Of a DNA stretch of 64,000 nucleotides, positions 1 through 6,827 are shown piece by piece (within the stretch, counting starts at the first letter, position 1; each line of letters starts with the position of its first letter). Source of the DNA: Rhodospirillum sp. (GTDB lineage: Bacteria; Pseudomonadota; Alphaproteobacteria; Dongiales; Dongiaceae); the NCBI GenBank assembly GCA_013822765.1, contig PNKY01000006.1:62001-126000 (forward strand), read 5' to 3'. Both the position numbers and the translations under genes were made by a program. The notes beneath the pieces are model-generated. The model did no database searches, was not told where the DNA came from, and saw nothing but the letters and a program-made list of their open reading frames with translations.

Positions 1-622
1 TCTGCACGTCGACCGAGCGGTCGAACAAGGAGGCGGCGCGGCCCTTGGTGAGATCGAGCAGGCGATCGCGGCTCAACACCCGCTGCGGCCGCTCGGCCAG
101 CGCCACCAGCAGGTCGAATTCGCCGCCGGTCAATTCGACCGCGCGGCCCGAGGGATCGAGCAACTGCCGGCGGCCGGGCTGGATGGTCCAACCATCGAAT
201 GCCAGTGCGACCTCGGTCTCAATCTCGCTCGACGGCGGTGCGGCCGGGCGGTCCTCGGCGCGGCGCAGGATGGCGCGGATGCGCGCCAGCAGTTCGCGCG
301 GGTTGAACGGCTTGGCCAGGTAGTCGTCGGCGCCCATCTCCAGGCCGATGATGCGGTCGGTATCCTCGGCGATCGCGGTCAGCATCAGGATCGGGATGGT
401 GGTGGTGGCACGCAGCTGCCCGCACAAGGTGAGGCCGGAATCGCCGGGCAGCATCAGGTCGAGCACGATCAGGTCGATCTTGGCTTCGTCCAGCACGCGG
501 CGCATCTCGCGCCCGTCGGCCGCCACGCTGACGCGCAGGCCGTTCTTGGCCAGGAATTTCGACAAGAGAGAGCGGATCTCCTTGTCGTCGTCGACCACCA
601 GGATATGCGCGGTCCGATCCAT
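1..622 (-). CDS. OmpR-family response regulator (3' end cut by window edge)
   Basis: Two-component response regulator that binds DNA when phosphorylated. The reverse strand reads from an ATG at 622 to the window edge without a stop (207 codons visible). The receiver domain spans about residues 5-120, with the acidic pair D11/D12, phospho-acceptor D55 in VLDLMLPG, T82, and K104 in the DDYLAKPF motif. An OmpR/PhoB-type winged helix follows, in which ELTGGEFDLL and the RVLSRDRLLD segment are visible. The C-terminal wing is cut off. The gene diverges from degP, and a tandem GTAAC motif lies between them, which suggests autoregulation and control of degP. A partner kinase may lie beyond the left edge. 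The family assignment is firm; the specific name (CpxR-, PetR- or OmpR-like) cannot be settled here. Confidence 0.93.
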   Translation of the reverse strand, partial: MDRTAHILVVDDDKEIRSLLSKFLAKNGLRVSVAADGREMRRVLDEAKIDLIVLDLMLPGDSGLTLCGQLRATTTIPILMLTAIAEDTDRIIGLEMGADDYLAKPFNPRELLARIRAILRRAEDRPAAPPSSEIETEVALAFDGWTIQPGRRQLLDPSGRAVELTGGEFDLLVALAERPQRVLSRDRLLDLTKGRAASLFDRSVDVQ

Positions 623-679
623 CAGGGTTCCTGAAGCATTGATTGATCCCGATTTGTGCCGTCACCTGACCGGAAACGC

Positions 680-717
680 GTAACAGCGGCCATGCCTGCT
701 TTGTAACGGATTGTAAC
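680..717. promoter_or_regulatory. Candidate response-regulator operator: GTAAC repeats between the regulator and degP
   Basis: GTAAC occurs at 680-684, 703-707 and 713-717. The last two form a head-to-tail pair with a 5-nt spacer (TTTGTAACGG next to ATTGTAACAG), a 10-bp period that puts both copies on one helical face. OmpR-family dimers bind such direct repeats; the enterobacterial CpxR box is GTAAA-N5-GTAAA. The motif lies in the 229-bp divergent gap between a regulator of that family and a DegP protease, the classical CpxR target. Binding is inferred, not shown. Confidence 0.5.
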
Positions 718-851
718 AGCGCCCGGTCCAGTCGCAATCCGTTGCAAAACTGCGGTTTGAGGGACATGGCCGCGTTACCGATCCGACCCCATGTTGGCTT
801 CCAGGAGATCGGACCACCCGGTCCCACTGGTTTCCATTGTCGGAGGATCAC

Positions 852-2393
852 ATGCAACCCAACAACCCCCAGAACAAGACGTCGAACAGGACACGGGTCC
901 GGCTCCTTGCAGGCGCCGCCGTCGCGACCATTCTGGGCCTGGGCGCCGTCGCGGCCCTGCCCACCGTCAGTCCCGCGGACACGACGCCGCAGACGGCTGC
1001 GCCGAGCTTCATCGCCGGCGCGCCGAGCAGCTTCGCCGACCTCGCCGCCAAGGTCTCGCCGGCGGTGGTCAACGTCTCCTCCACCCACGTCATGGTCCAG
1101 GAGCAGGGCAACGGGCAGCTGCCGTTCGACGTCCCCGAGGGTTCGCCGTTCGATCAGTTCTTCAAGCAGTTCCAGCAGCAACAGCAGCGCGAGCAGCAGA
1201 AGCATCCGCAAAAGGTCCACTCGCTCGGCTCCGGCTTCATCATCGACGCCAGCGGCTATGTCGTCACCAACAACCACGTGGTCGACGGCGCCAAGGACAT
1301 CGAGGTGACTCTGACCGACGGCTCGGTTTATCCGGCCAAGGTGATCGGCACCGACGCCAAGACCGACCTCGCCCTTCTGAAGGTCGAAGCCAAGAAGCCC
1401 CTGCCCTTCGTCCCGTTCGGCGATTCCGACAAGATGCGGACCGGCGATTGGGTGATGGCAGTCGGCAATCCGTTCGGCCTCGGCGGAACGGTGACGGCGG
1501 GCATCGTCTCGGCCCGCGGCCGCGACATCCATGAAGGTCCGTACGACGACTTCCTGCAGATCGACGCCGCAATCAACCAGGGTAACTCGGGCGGCCCGAC
1601 CTTTTCCACCGATGGCAGCGTGATCGGCATCAACACCGCGATCTTCTCGCCGAGCGGCGGTTCGGTCGGCATCGGCTTCGCCATCCCGTCGAACCTCGCC
1701 AAGCCGATCATCGCGGAGCTCAAGGACCAGGGCCACATCGACCGCGGATGGCTGGGCGTCGCGATCCAGCCGCTGACCCTGGACTTGACCCAGGGCATGG
1801 GCCTCAAGTCGGACAAGGGCGCGCTGATCTCCTCGGTGGAGGACAACAGCCCAGCCGCCGCAGCCGGCATCAAATCCGGCGACGTGGTGATGCGCTTCGG
1901 CGACCACGAGATTGAATCGCCCAAGGACTTGTCACGCGCGGTCGCCGACACCGCCAGCGGCGCCACCGTGCCGGTCAAGGTCTGGCGCGACGGCTCCGAG
2001 CAGACGGTCGAGGTGAAGATCGCGGAGATGAAGGAAGAGGTGGCGAGCGCCGCGCAGCCGGGCGACGAATCCGGCCCGGGCGCGTCCGACACCGTCGACC
2101 AGCTCGGCGCGACTTTGGCGCCGGTGAACGACCTGACCCGCCAGCAGTTCGGCCTGTCCGAGGATGCCAAGGGCGTGGTGATCGCCGACCTGGAGCAGGA
2201 CAGCGCCCTCGCCGAACAAGGCGTGCGTCCCGGCGACGTGATCGAGCGGGTCAATGACCGCAAGATCGTGAACCCGAGCGATGTCGCGAAGGCGCTGCAA
2301 GACGCCCAGGCCGACAAGCGCTCGGTCGCGGTGATGCTGATCGAGAGCGACGGCAACGATCGGTTCGTGGCGGTGCAGATCAGCCAGTCATAA
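852..2393 (+). CDS. degP: DegP/HtrA-family periplasmic serine protease with two PDZ domains
   Basis: Periplasmic Do-type serine protease/chaperone that degrades misfolded envelope proteins. I chose the ATG at 852 because GGAGGA at 842-847 sits just upstream; an in-frame TTG at 837 is the alternative. The 513-residue product starts with a basic and then hydrophobic signal segment (about 14-42). The trypsin-like domain carries the triad H142 (TNNHVVDGA), D172 (KTDLALLKV) and S246 (GNSGGPTF). The glutamine-rich stretch around 108-118 corresponds to the LQ-loop region of DegP proteins. Two PDZ domains follow at roughly 295-390 and 415-505. Length and order match the family. It diverges from a response regulator, which suggests stress control. 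DegQ/MucD-type naming is an alternative. Confidence 0.95.
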   Translation: MQPNNPQNKTSNRTRVRLLAGAAVATILGLGAVAALPTVSPADTTPQTAAPSFIAGAPSSFADLAAKVSPAVVNVSSTHVMVQEQGNGQLPFDVPEGSPFDQFFKQFQQQQQREQQKHPQKVHSLGSGFIIDASGYVVTNNHVVDGAKDIEVTLTDGSVYPAKVIGTDAKTDLALLKVEAKKPLPFVPFGDSDKMRTGDWVMAVGNPFGLGGTVTAGIVSARGRDIHEGPYDDFLQIDAAINQGNSGGPTFSTDGSVIGINTAIFSPSGGSVGIGFAIPSNLAKPIIAELKDQGHIDRGWLGVAIQPLTLDLTQGMGLKSDKGALISSVEDNSPAAAAGIKSGDVVMRFGDHEIESPKDLSRAVADTASGATVPVKVWRDGSEQTVEVKIAEMKEEVASAAQPGDESGPGASDTVDQLGATLAPVNDLTRQQFGLSEDAKGVVIADLEQDSALAEQGVRPGDVIERVNDRKIVNPSDVAKALQDAQADKRSVAVMLIESDGNDRFVAVQISQS

Positions 2394-2410
2394 GACGAGT
2401 TCCCTAGGAT

Positions 2411-2438
2411 CTCGAGCGCGCCCCCCGACAAGCTCGAG
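2411..2438 (+). terminator. Weak stem-loop downstream of degP
   Basis: CTCGAGC at 2411-2417 can pair with GCTCGAG at 2432-2438 across a 14-nt loop, 18 bp after the degP stop. No T-run follows, so an intrinsic terminator is doubtful. The rest of the gap to 2658 shows nothing I recognise. Confidence 0.25.
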
Positions 2439-2658
2439 GTCAAAGCGGCGGCCCTCATCCCCTCGGCTCGATCCCGGCCGAGTGCGGCCGCCGAAGTCCG
2501 GCGCGGCCTTCTCCCCAAACTGTCCCGGGAGGCCGCGCCGGCCCTGTTTTGAGCGACCGATAATTCACACTGACTTTTCGCCGTGCGCTATGCGCCGAAG
2601 GACGCTAGCGTTGCGCGCGTGCCGGTCGCCGCCGAGTCGCGGTGACGGTCGGGCAGTG

Positions 2659-3123
2659 ATGTCGAATCGGGGAATACCCTTGTCCCAGCCGCTTCGCGCG
2701 GAGTTCGAGGCCATTCAGGGCCGCTGGAAAGAGTTGTGCCAGAACGGCCACCTGCCCGCGCGCTCGGACTTCCCGGTCGAAAGCCTGACGCCGTGGATCG
2801 GCCACATCCAGATCGTGGAGCGGATCGGCGACGGCGACAGCGTGCGGCACCGGGTGCGGTTGGTCGGGACGCGCATCGTCTACTACGAGGGACGCGACAA
2901 CACCGGCAAGTTCCTCGACGATGTCATTCCCATGGACCAGCGCGACGAGCTGCTGGAACCCTATCGCCGCTGCGCCGACAGCCGCGCACCGGTCTACACC
3001 GCGTTCTACAGCTGCTCGGAGGCTGCCATCTCCTCGCAGCTCGAGCGCCTGATCCTGCCGCTGGCGGCGGATGGTAAGACCATCGATCAGTTCATTGTCG
3101 CGATCTATCGCACCGCGACGTAA
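2659..3123 (+). CDS. PAS_5-family (PAS fold) protein
   Basis: A 154-residue cytosolic protein without signal peptide or membrane segment. It matches the short PAS-like family (PAS_5) common in Rhodospirillales: the N-terminal part with W in QGRWKELC, PVESLTPWIGHIQIVE, a central RVRLVGTRIVYYEGRDNTGK strand-helix segment, and a C-terminal sheet ending LERLILPLAADG and FIVAIYR. The GTRI..YEGRD.TGK.LDD signature is typical. The ligand is unknown. The start is the ATG at 2659; the open frame extends upstream to 2482 but that part is arginine-rich and not protein-like. It is followed by a dispersed palindromic repeat and appears monocistronic. Confidence 0.75.
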   Translation: MSNRGIPLSQPLRAEFEAIQGRWKELCQNGHLPARSDFPVESLTPWIGHIQIVERIGDGDSVRHRVRLVGTRIVYYEGRDNTGKFLDDVIPMDQRDELLEPYRRCADSRAPVYTAFYSCSEAAISSQLERLILPLAADGKTIDQFIVAIYRTAT

Positions 3124-3153
3124 AGCGTCGCCGCCCTCTGCCGCGCTCCCCTG

Positions 3154-3262
3154 TACCGTCATGGCCGGGCGTTAGACCCGGCCATTCAAGTTTGCCGCGG
3201 GGCGACCGATAGATATTTGGATCACCGGATCTCGACGCTGCGCGTCGGCCCGGTGATGACGG
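3154..3262. repeat. 109-bp palindromic intergenic element, copy 1
   Basis: The outer ends are inverted: CCGTCATG at 3156-3163 and ATGACGG at 3256-3262. Inside are two hairpins, ATGGCCGGG (3161-3169) with CCCGGCCAT (3177-3185), and ATCACCGG (3221-3228) with CCGGTGAT (3250-3257); the second carries a nested CGACG...CGTCG. A second copy of the same length and layout is at 42479-42587. The divergent interior with conserved ends and hairpins fits a dispersed REP/RIME-like family. Confidence 0.7.
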
Positions 3263-3343
3263 CGGGGTCCGACGTGTCGGGCCAATTGTCCATCCCACGC
3301 TCTGTTGCTAGGGTGGCGCGTCCTTTCACGGCGGAGCAAGGCC

Positions 3344-4099
3344 ATGACCTCGGCGCGGTTGATGCGGATGTTTCCTCATGCGGGCGGCGATGGGCTGGAG
3401 GATTGGGGTACCCTCTCCGCCGCCGACGTCAAGTCGGGATCGCCCAAGCAACGCGGCCGCACTTATCTCGACGCGCCGGACATCGGGCTCAGCGCCGGCG
3501 TCTGGGATTGCACGGCGTTCGAGGGGACGATGGCCCCCTATTCCGTCGACGAGTTCATGATCCTGCTCGAAGGCGCGGTCACGGTGACGGAAGCCAACGG
3601 CCGCGTGACGCGGGTCGAGGCCGGCGAAGCCTTCGTCATTCCGCGCGGGCTGACCTGCGCCTGGCAGCAGGATGGCTATGTACGCAAGATCTTCGTGATC
3701 TATCAGAACCCAGCGCTGCCGGTGCCGCAGAAGCCGGCCGCTGACCATGTGCTCAAGCTGGACCTGAAGGCAAAGCTTGCTCCATGCGCGGGGCCCGATC
3801 CGGCGCTGCTGAACGGCGCGGAGCCGCGCTGCGCCGAGCATGGCGTCTATCACGACGCCAGCGGGCAGCTCACCGTCGGGCTGTGGTCGGCGACGCCGTA
3901 TGACCGCAAGGCGACGCCGTTCGGCCGCTATGAGCTGATGCATTTCCTGGACGGCCAGGTCGACCTGCATGACGGCGGGACCAGCGGCCAGGCGTTCCAG
4001 GCGGGCGAGACCATTTTCGTGCCCAAGGGCACGCCGCTCGGCTGGCGCAACACAGTCGACGTGAAGAAGATCTTCGTCATCCTGATGCCGAACGGGTGA
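3344..4099 (+). CDS. Bicupin protein (two cupin domains)
   Basis: A 251-residue protein made of two cupin halves. Each half ends in the same strand pattern: RKIFVIYQNP near residue 121 and KKIFVILMPNG at the C-terminus. The first half has YSVDEFMILLEGAVTVTEANG and GEAFVIPRGLTCAWQ; the second has YELMHFLDGQVDLHDGG and GETIFVPKGTPLGWR. The usual metal-binding HxH of cupin motif 1 is missing in both halves, so the role of metal is unclear. This fits the EutQ-like or DUF861 cupins. The start is the ATG at 3344 after GGAGCAAGG. Its stop is 3 nt before the D-aminoacylase gene, so the two are very likely co-transcribed and may share a substrate pathway. Confidence 0.8.
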   Translation: MTSARLMRMFPHAGGDGLEDWGTLSAADVKSGSPKQRGRTYLDAPDIGLSAGVWDCTAFEGTMAPYSVDEFMILLEGAVTVTEANGRVTRVEAGEAFVIPRGLTCAWQQDGYVRKIFVIYQNPALPVPQKPAADHVLKLDLKAKLAPCAGPDPALLNGAEPRCAEHGVYHDASGQLTVGLWSATPYDRKATPFGRYELMHFLDGQVDLHDGGTSGQAFQAGETIFVPKGTPLGWRNTVDVKKIFVILMPNG

Positions 4100-4102
4100 G
4101 AT

Positions 4103-5566
4103 GTGAGCGATCCCAACACCTGCGACCTCCTCATCCAGCGTGCGACGTTGTTCGACGGCGCCGGCGGACCGCCAACGGTCGGCGACCTCGCGGTCGCCGG
4201 CGACAAGATCCTGGTGATCGGCGATCTCAGGAACTGGCGCGCGCGCGAGACGGTGGATGCGCAGGGCCTCGCGCTGGCGCCGGGCTTCATCGACGTGCAC
4301 ACCCACGACGACCGCGCGCTGCTGATCGGCGACATGGGCAACAAGACCAGCCAGGGCGTCACCAGCGTGGTGGTCGGCAATTGCGGCGTCTCGCTGGCGC
4401 CGCTGACGCTGCGGTCGGCGCCACCGCCGCCGCTCGACCTGATCGGCGCGCAGGCGGACTATCGCTACGCCACCTTCGCGGACTACATGGTGGCGCTCGA
4501 CCGGCAGCCGCCGGCCGTCAACGCGGCCTGCCTGGTCGGGCACTCCACGCTGCGGGTCGGCGCGATGGACCGGCTCGACCGCCCGGCGACCGGCGAGGAG
4601 ATCGCGGCGATGCGCGCCAGCCTGCAGGAAGCGCTCGATGCCGGGGCCATCGGCCTCTCCACCGGGCTCGACTACCAGCCGGCGGAAGCGGCGCCAACCG
4701 AGGAGGTGCAGGCGCTGGCCGCACTGCTGAAACCGGCGGGCGCCATCCACACCACGCACATGCGCAGCGAAGGCGAGCACGTGATCGAGGCAATGGACGA
4801 AGCCTTCGCCATCGGCCGGTCGGCCGACGTGCCGGTGGTGATCTCGCACTTCAAGGTGCACGGCAAGCCGAATTTCGGCCGCTCGACCGAGACGCTGGCG
4901 AAGTTCGAGGCGCAGCGGGTGCGCCAGCCGCTGGCGCTCGACGCCTATCCCTACTCCGCCTCTTCGACCGTGCTGAAGGCGCAGGAGCTGGGCGAGGCGC
5001 CGAAGGTGATGGTCACGTGGTCGGTGCCGCATCCGGAGGCGACCGGTCGCATGCTGGACGAACTCGCGGCGGAATGGGGCTGTTCGATCGAGGATGCGGC
5101 GAAAAAGCTGCAGCCAGCGGGCGCGGTCTACTTCGCCATGGACGAGGCGGATGTGCGGCGCATCCTCAGCTATCCGCACACCATGATCGGATCGGACGGG
5201 CTGCCGCACGACACGCATCCGCATCCCCGCCTGTGGGGCAGCTTCCCGCGCGTGCTCGGGCACTATGCGCGCGAGCTCGGCCTGTTTCCGATGGAGGAAG
5301 CGATCCGCCGCATGACCTCGCTACCGGCGGAGCGCTTCGGCCTCACCGGCCGCGGCCGTCTGAAGCAGAACTATGCCGCCGACCTGGTGCTATTCGATCC
5401 CACGACGGTGAAGGATCGCGCGACATTCGAAGATCCGAAGCAGGTGTCGGCCGGCATCGTCGCAGTGTGGGTCAATGGCGAAAGCGTGTGGCGCGACGGC
5501 AGATCAACTGGTGCACGGCCAGGACGCGCACTGCGGCGACAGCAGATGCAAACAGCACTTTCCTAA
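4103..5566 (+). CDS. N-acyl-D-amino-acid deacylase family amidohydrolase
   Basis: Zinc amidohydrolase of the D-aminoacylase family, which hydrolyses N-acyl-D-amino acids or related amides. The 487-residue product starts at a GTG 3 nt after the cupin stop. The metal motif FIDVHTHDDRAL is at residues 62-73 (H66, H68). The other family marks follow in order: TSVVVGNCGVSLAP, HTTHMRSEG, VISHFKVHG and MIGSDGLPHDTHPHP. The C-terminal part has the usual LTGRGRLKQNYAADLVLFDP segment of the small beta domain. Length equals the family norm. No signal peptide is seen. The coupling to a bicupin protein is the only hint of pathway. Confidence 0.88.
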   Translation: MSDPNTCDLLIQRATLFDGAGGPPTVGDLAVAGDKILVIGDLRNWRARETVDAQGLALAPGFIDVHTHDDRALLIGDMGNKTSQGVTSVVVGNCGVSLAPLTLRSAPPPPLDLIGAQADYRYATFADYMVALDRQPPAVNAACLVGHSTLRVGAMDRLDRPATGEEIAAMRASLQEALDAGAIGLSTGLDYQPAEAAPTEEVQALAALLKPAGAIHTTHMRSEGEHVIEAMDEAFAIGRSADVPVVISHFKVHGKPNFGRSTETLAKFEAQRVRQPLALDAYPYSASSTVLKAQELGEAPKVMVTWSVPHPEATGRMLDELAAEWGCSIEDAAKKLQPAGAVYFAMDEADVRRILSYPHTMIGSDGLPHDTHPHPRLWGSFPRVLGHYARELGLFPMEEAIRRMTSLPAERFGLTGRGRLKQNYAADLVLFDPTTVKDRATFEDPKQVSAGIVAVWVNGESVWRDGRSTGARPGRALRRQQMQTALS

Positions 5567-5638
5567 AATTCGATTGATTTGCTGCATCGCTTTTGATGCG
5601 AACTTTCCGATAGAGCAATCTCATACATTGGCCTGTGT

Positions 5639-5654
5639 CGCAACGACCGTTGCG
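5639..5654 (+). terminator. Small hairpin between the deacylase and the first FecR gene
   Basis: CGCAAC (5639-5644) pairs with GTTGCG (5649-5654) around a GACC loop and is followed by a C/T-rich tail. It lies in a 218-bp gap that is visibly richer in A and T than its surroundings. It could end the upstream operon; the tail is not a convincing T-run. Confidence 0.25.
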
Positions 5655-5784
5655 GCCCCCTCTTAACCACGAAAAGTTATATCCGATTCATACTTGGAGC
5701 CCTACCGTTGTCCTCGTTCGCGCACGGCTGTGCAAAACAGCCAACGTCGAATGGATGGCATTCGAAACAACGGCGAGAGATTCC

Positions 5785-6816
5785 ATGTCCACTTCACCTC
5801 GTCCCGCCAAACGCGTGACCGCATACCAGTTTTGGCGCCGCTGGCTTGGCCCGGCTGTCCTGGCTGCAGCTGTCAGCGCAGCGGGCGGTGCGCACGCGGA
5901 TGACGGCATCCTGACCTGGATCGTCAAGTCGATCTCCTCCGACGAAGACGGCGACATCATCCAGGCGTCGACGATGCGCGTGCCGCAAGTCGGCACCGCC
6001 CTCGTCACCGGCCAGCGGATCGCGACCGGCGGGGGACAGCAAATGATCCTGACGAACGGCCGCGACCTGGTCGAGATCAGGCCCAACAGCACCGTCACCA
6101 TCGGTGATGACGACCCATCGACGGCGGCGTCGAATGTCAACCTCGTCAACGGCACGATCCACGTCGAGGTCGGCAAGCGCGCGCCCGGCAAGACCTTCTC
6201 CATCGATGCCCCCTATCTGATCGCGACCGTGAAGGGCACCCAATTCGATGTCACGTCCTCGAGCGATGCGACTGCGGTCGCGGTGACCGAAGGCGTGGTG
6301 GCGGTATCCGCCGACGCGACCGGCGCCAGCATCGACGTGACGGTCGGCAATACCGCCATCGTCGGTCGCCGCAATGAGGACCGGCCGATGCTCGCGCCGA
6401 CGCGCGCCAATGGCGCTCCCAGCACGATCGATACCGACAAGAACATCGAGAGTGCGAGCGCCACTGATGGCAGCGACGCAGGCGGCTCTGGAGGCAACTC
6501 TGGGGGCTCCAATTCGGGTGGCTCCAATTCCGGCGGGTCAAATTCCGGCGGCTCAAACTCCGGCGGGTCGAATGGCGGCTCGGGCGGAGGCCTCGGCGGC
6601 GCGGTCGGTGACGCAGCTGGCGCCGTAGGCGGCGCGGTCGGCGGCGCAACCGACGCCGTGGGCGACGCGGTCGGCGGCGCCGTGGGCGACGCAGTTTCCG
6701 GCGTCGGCGGTGCAGTCGGCGGCGCGGTGAGCGGCGTTGGCGGCGCAGTCGGCGGCGCGGTAGGTGGTCTGGGCGGCGCCGTCGGCGGTCTGCTCGGCGG
6801 CGGCGGCAACCGCTAG
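5785..6816 (+). CDS. FecR-domain exported protein with glycine-rich repeat tail (FecR-1)
   Basis: A 343-residue secreted protein. The signal peptide (residues 1-38) ends GGAHA before DDGILTW. The FecR-type beta domain follows, with the hallmarks GQRIATGGGQQMILTNG, LVEIRPNSTVTIG, LVNGTIHVEVGKR, YLIATVKGTQFDV and GVVAVSA. From about residue 230 the chain is low complexity: a (GGSNS)n block, then a Gly/Ala/Val block ending at the stop. There is no TonB receptor or ECF sigma gene nearby, so this is not a classical iron regulator. The next gene, a CHASE2 histidine kinase, starts about 11 nt after the stop, so the pair is probably translated together. The ATG at 5785 gives a clean signal peptide; 5755 is an alternative. 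Its function as periplasmic input to the kinase is inference. Confidence 0.85.
   Translation: MSTSPRPAKRVTAYQFWRRWLGPAVLAAAVSAAGGAHADDGILTWIVKSISSDEDGDIIQASTMRVPQVGTALVTGQRIATGGGQQMILTNGRDLVEIRPNSTVTIGDDDPSTAASNVNLVNGTIHVEVGKRAPGKTFSIDAPYLIATVKGTQFDVTSSSDATAVAVTEGVVAVSADATGASIDVTVGNTAIVGRRNEDRPMLAPTRANGAPSTIDTDKNIESASATDGSDAGGSGGNSGGSNSGGSNSGGSNSGGSNSGGSNGGSGGGLGGAVGDAAGAVGGAVGGATDAVGDAVGGAVGDAVSGVGGAVGGAVSGVGGAVGGAVGGLGGAVGGLLGGGGNR
6502..6573 (+). repeat. 15-bp tandem repeat encoding GGSNS
   Basis: About 4.5 units of a 15-bp repeat, in frame in FecR-1, each encoding Gly-Gly-Ser-Asn-Ser. Codons vary at wobble positions between units, so the peptide is more conserved than the DNA. It is followed to 6810 by irregular GCGGTCGGCGGC-type units encoding Gly-Ala-Val-Gly. 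Confidence 0.85.
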
Positions 6817-6827
6817 GATTGAATCCA

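Noticed and set aside
219..1907. 562-codon minus-strand frame opposite degP and the regulator
   Set aside because: Shadow of degP and of the regulator in the wrong frame; composition is Arg/Asp/Gly-rich and both real genes show full motifs.
6819..6827. TTG 6819 as kinase-1 start
   Set aside because: It has no ribosome-binding site, whereas GTG 6828 has AGGA at a proper distance.
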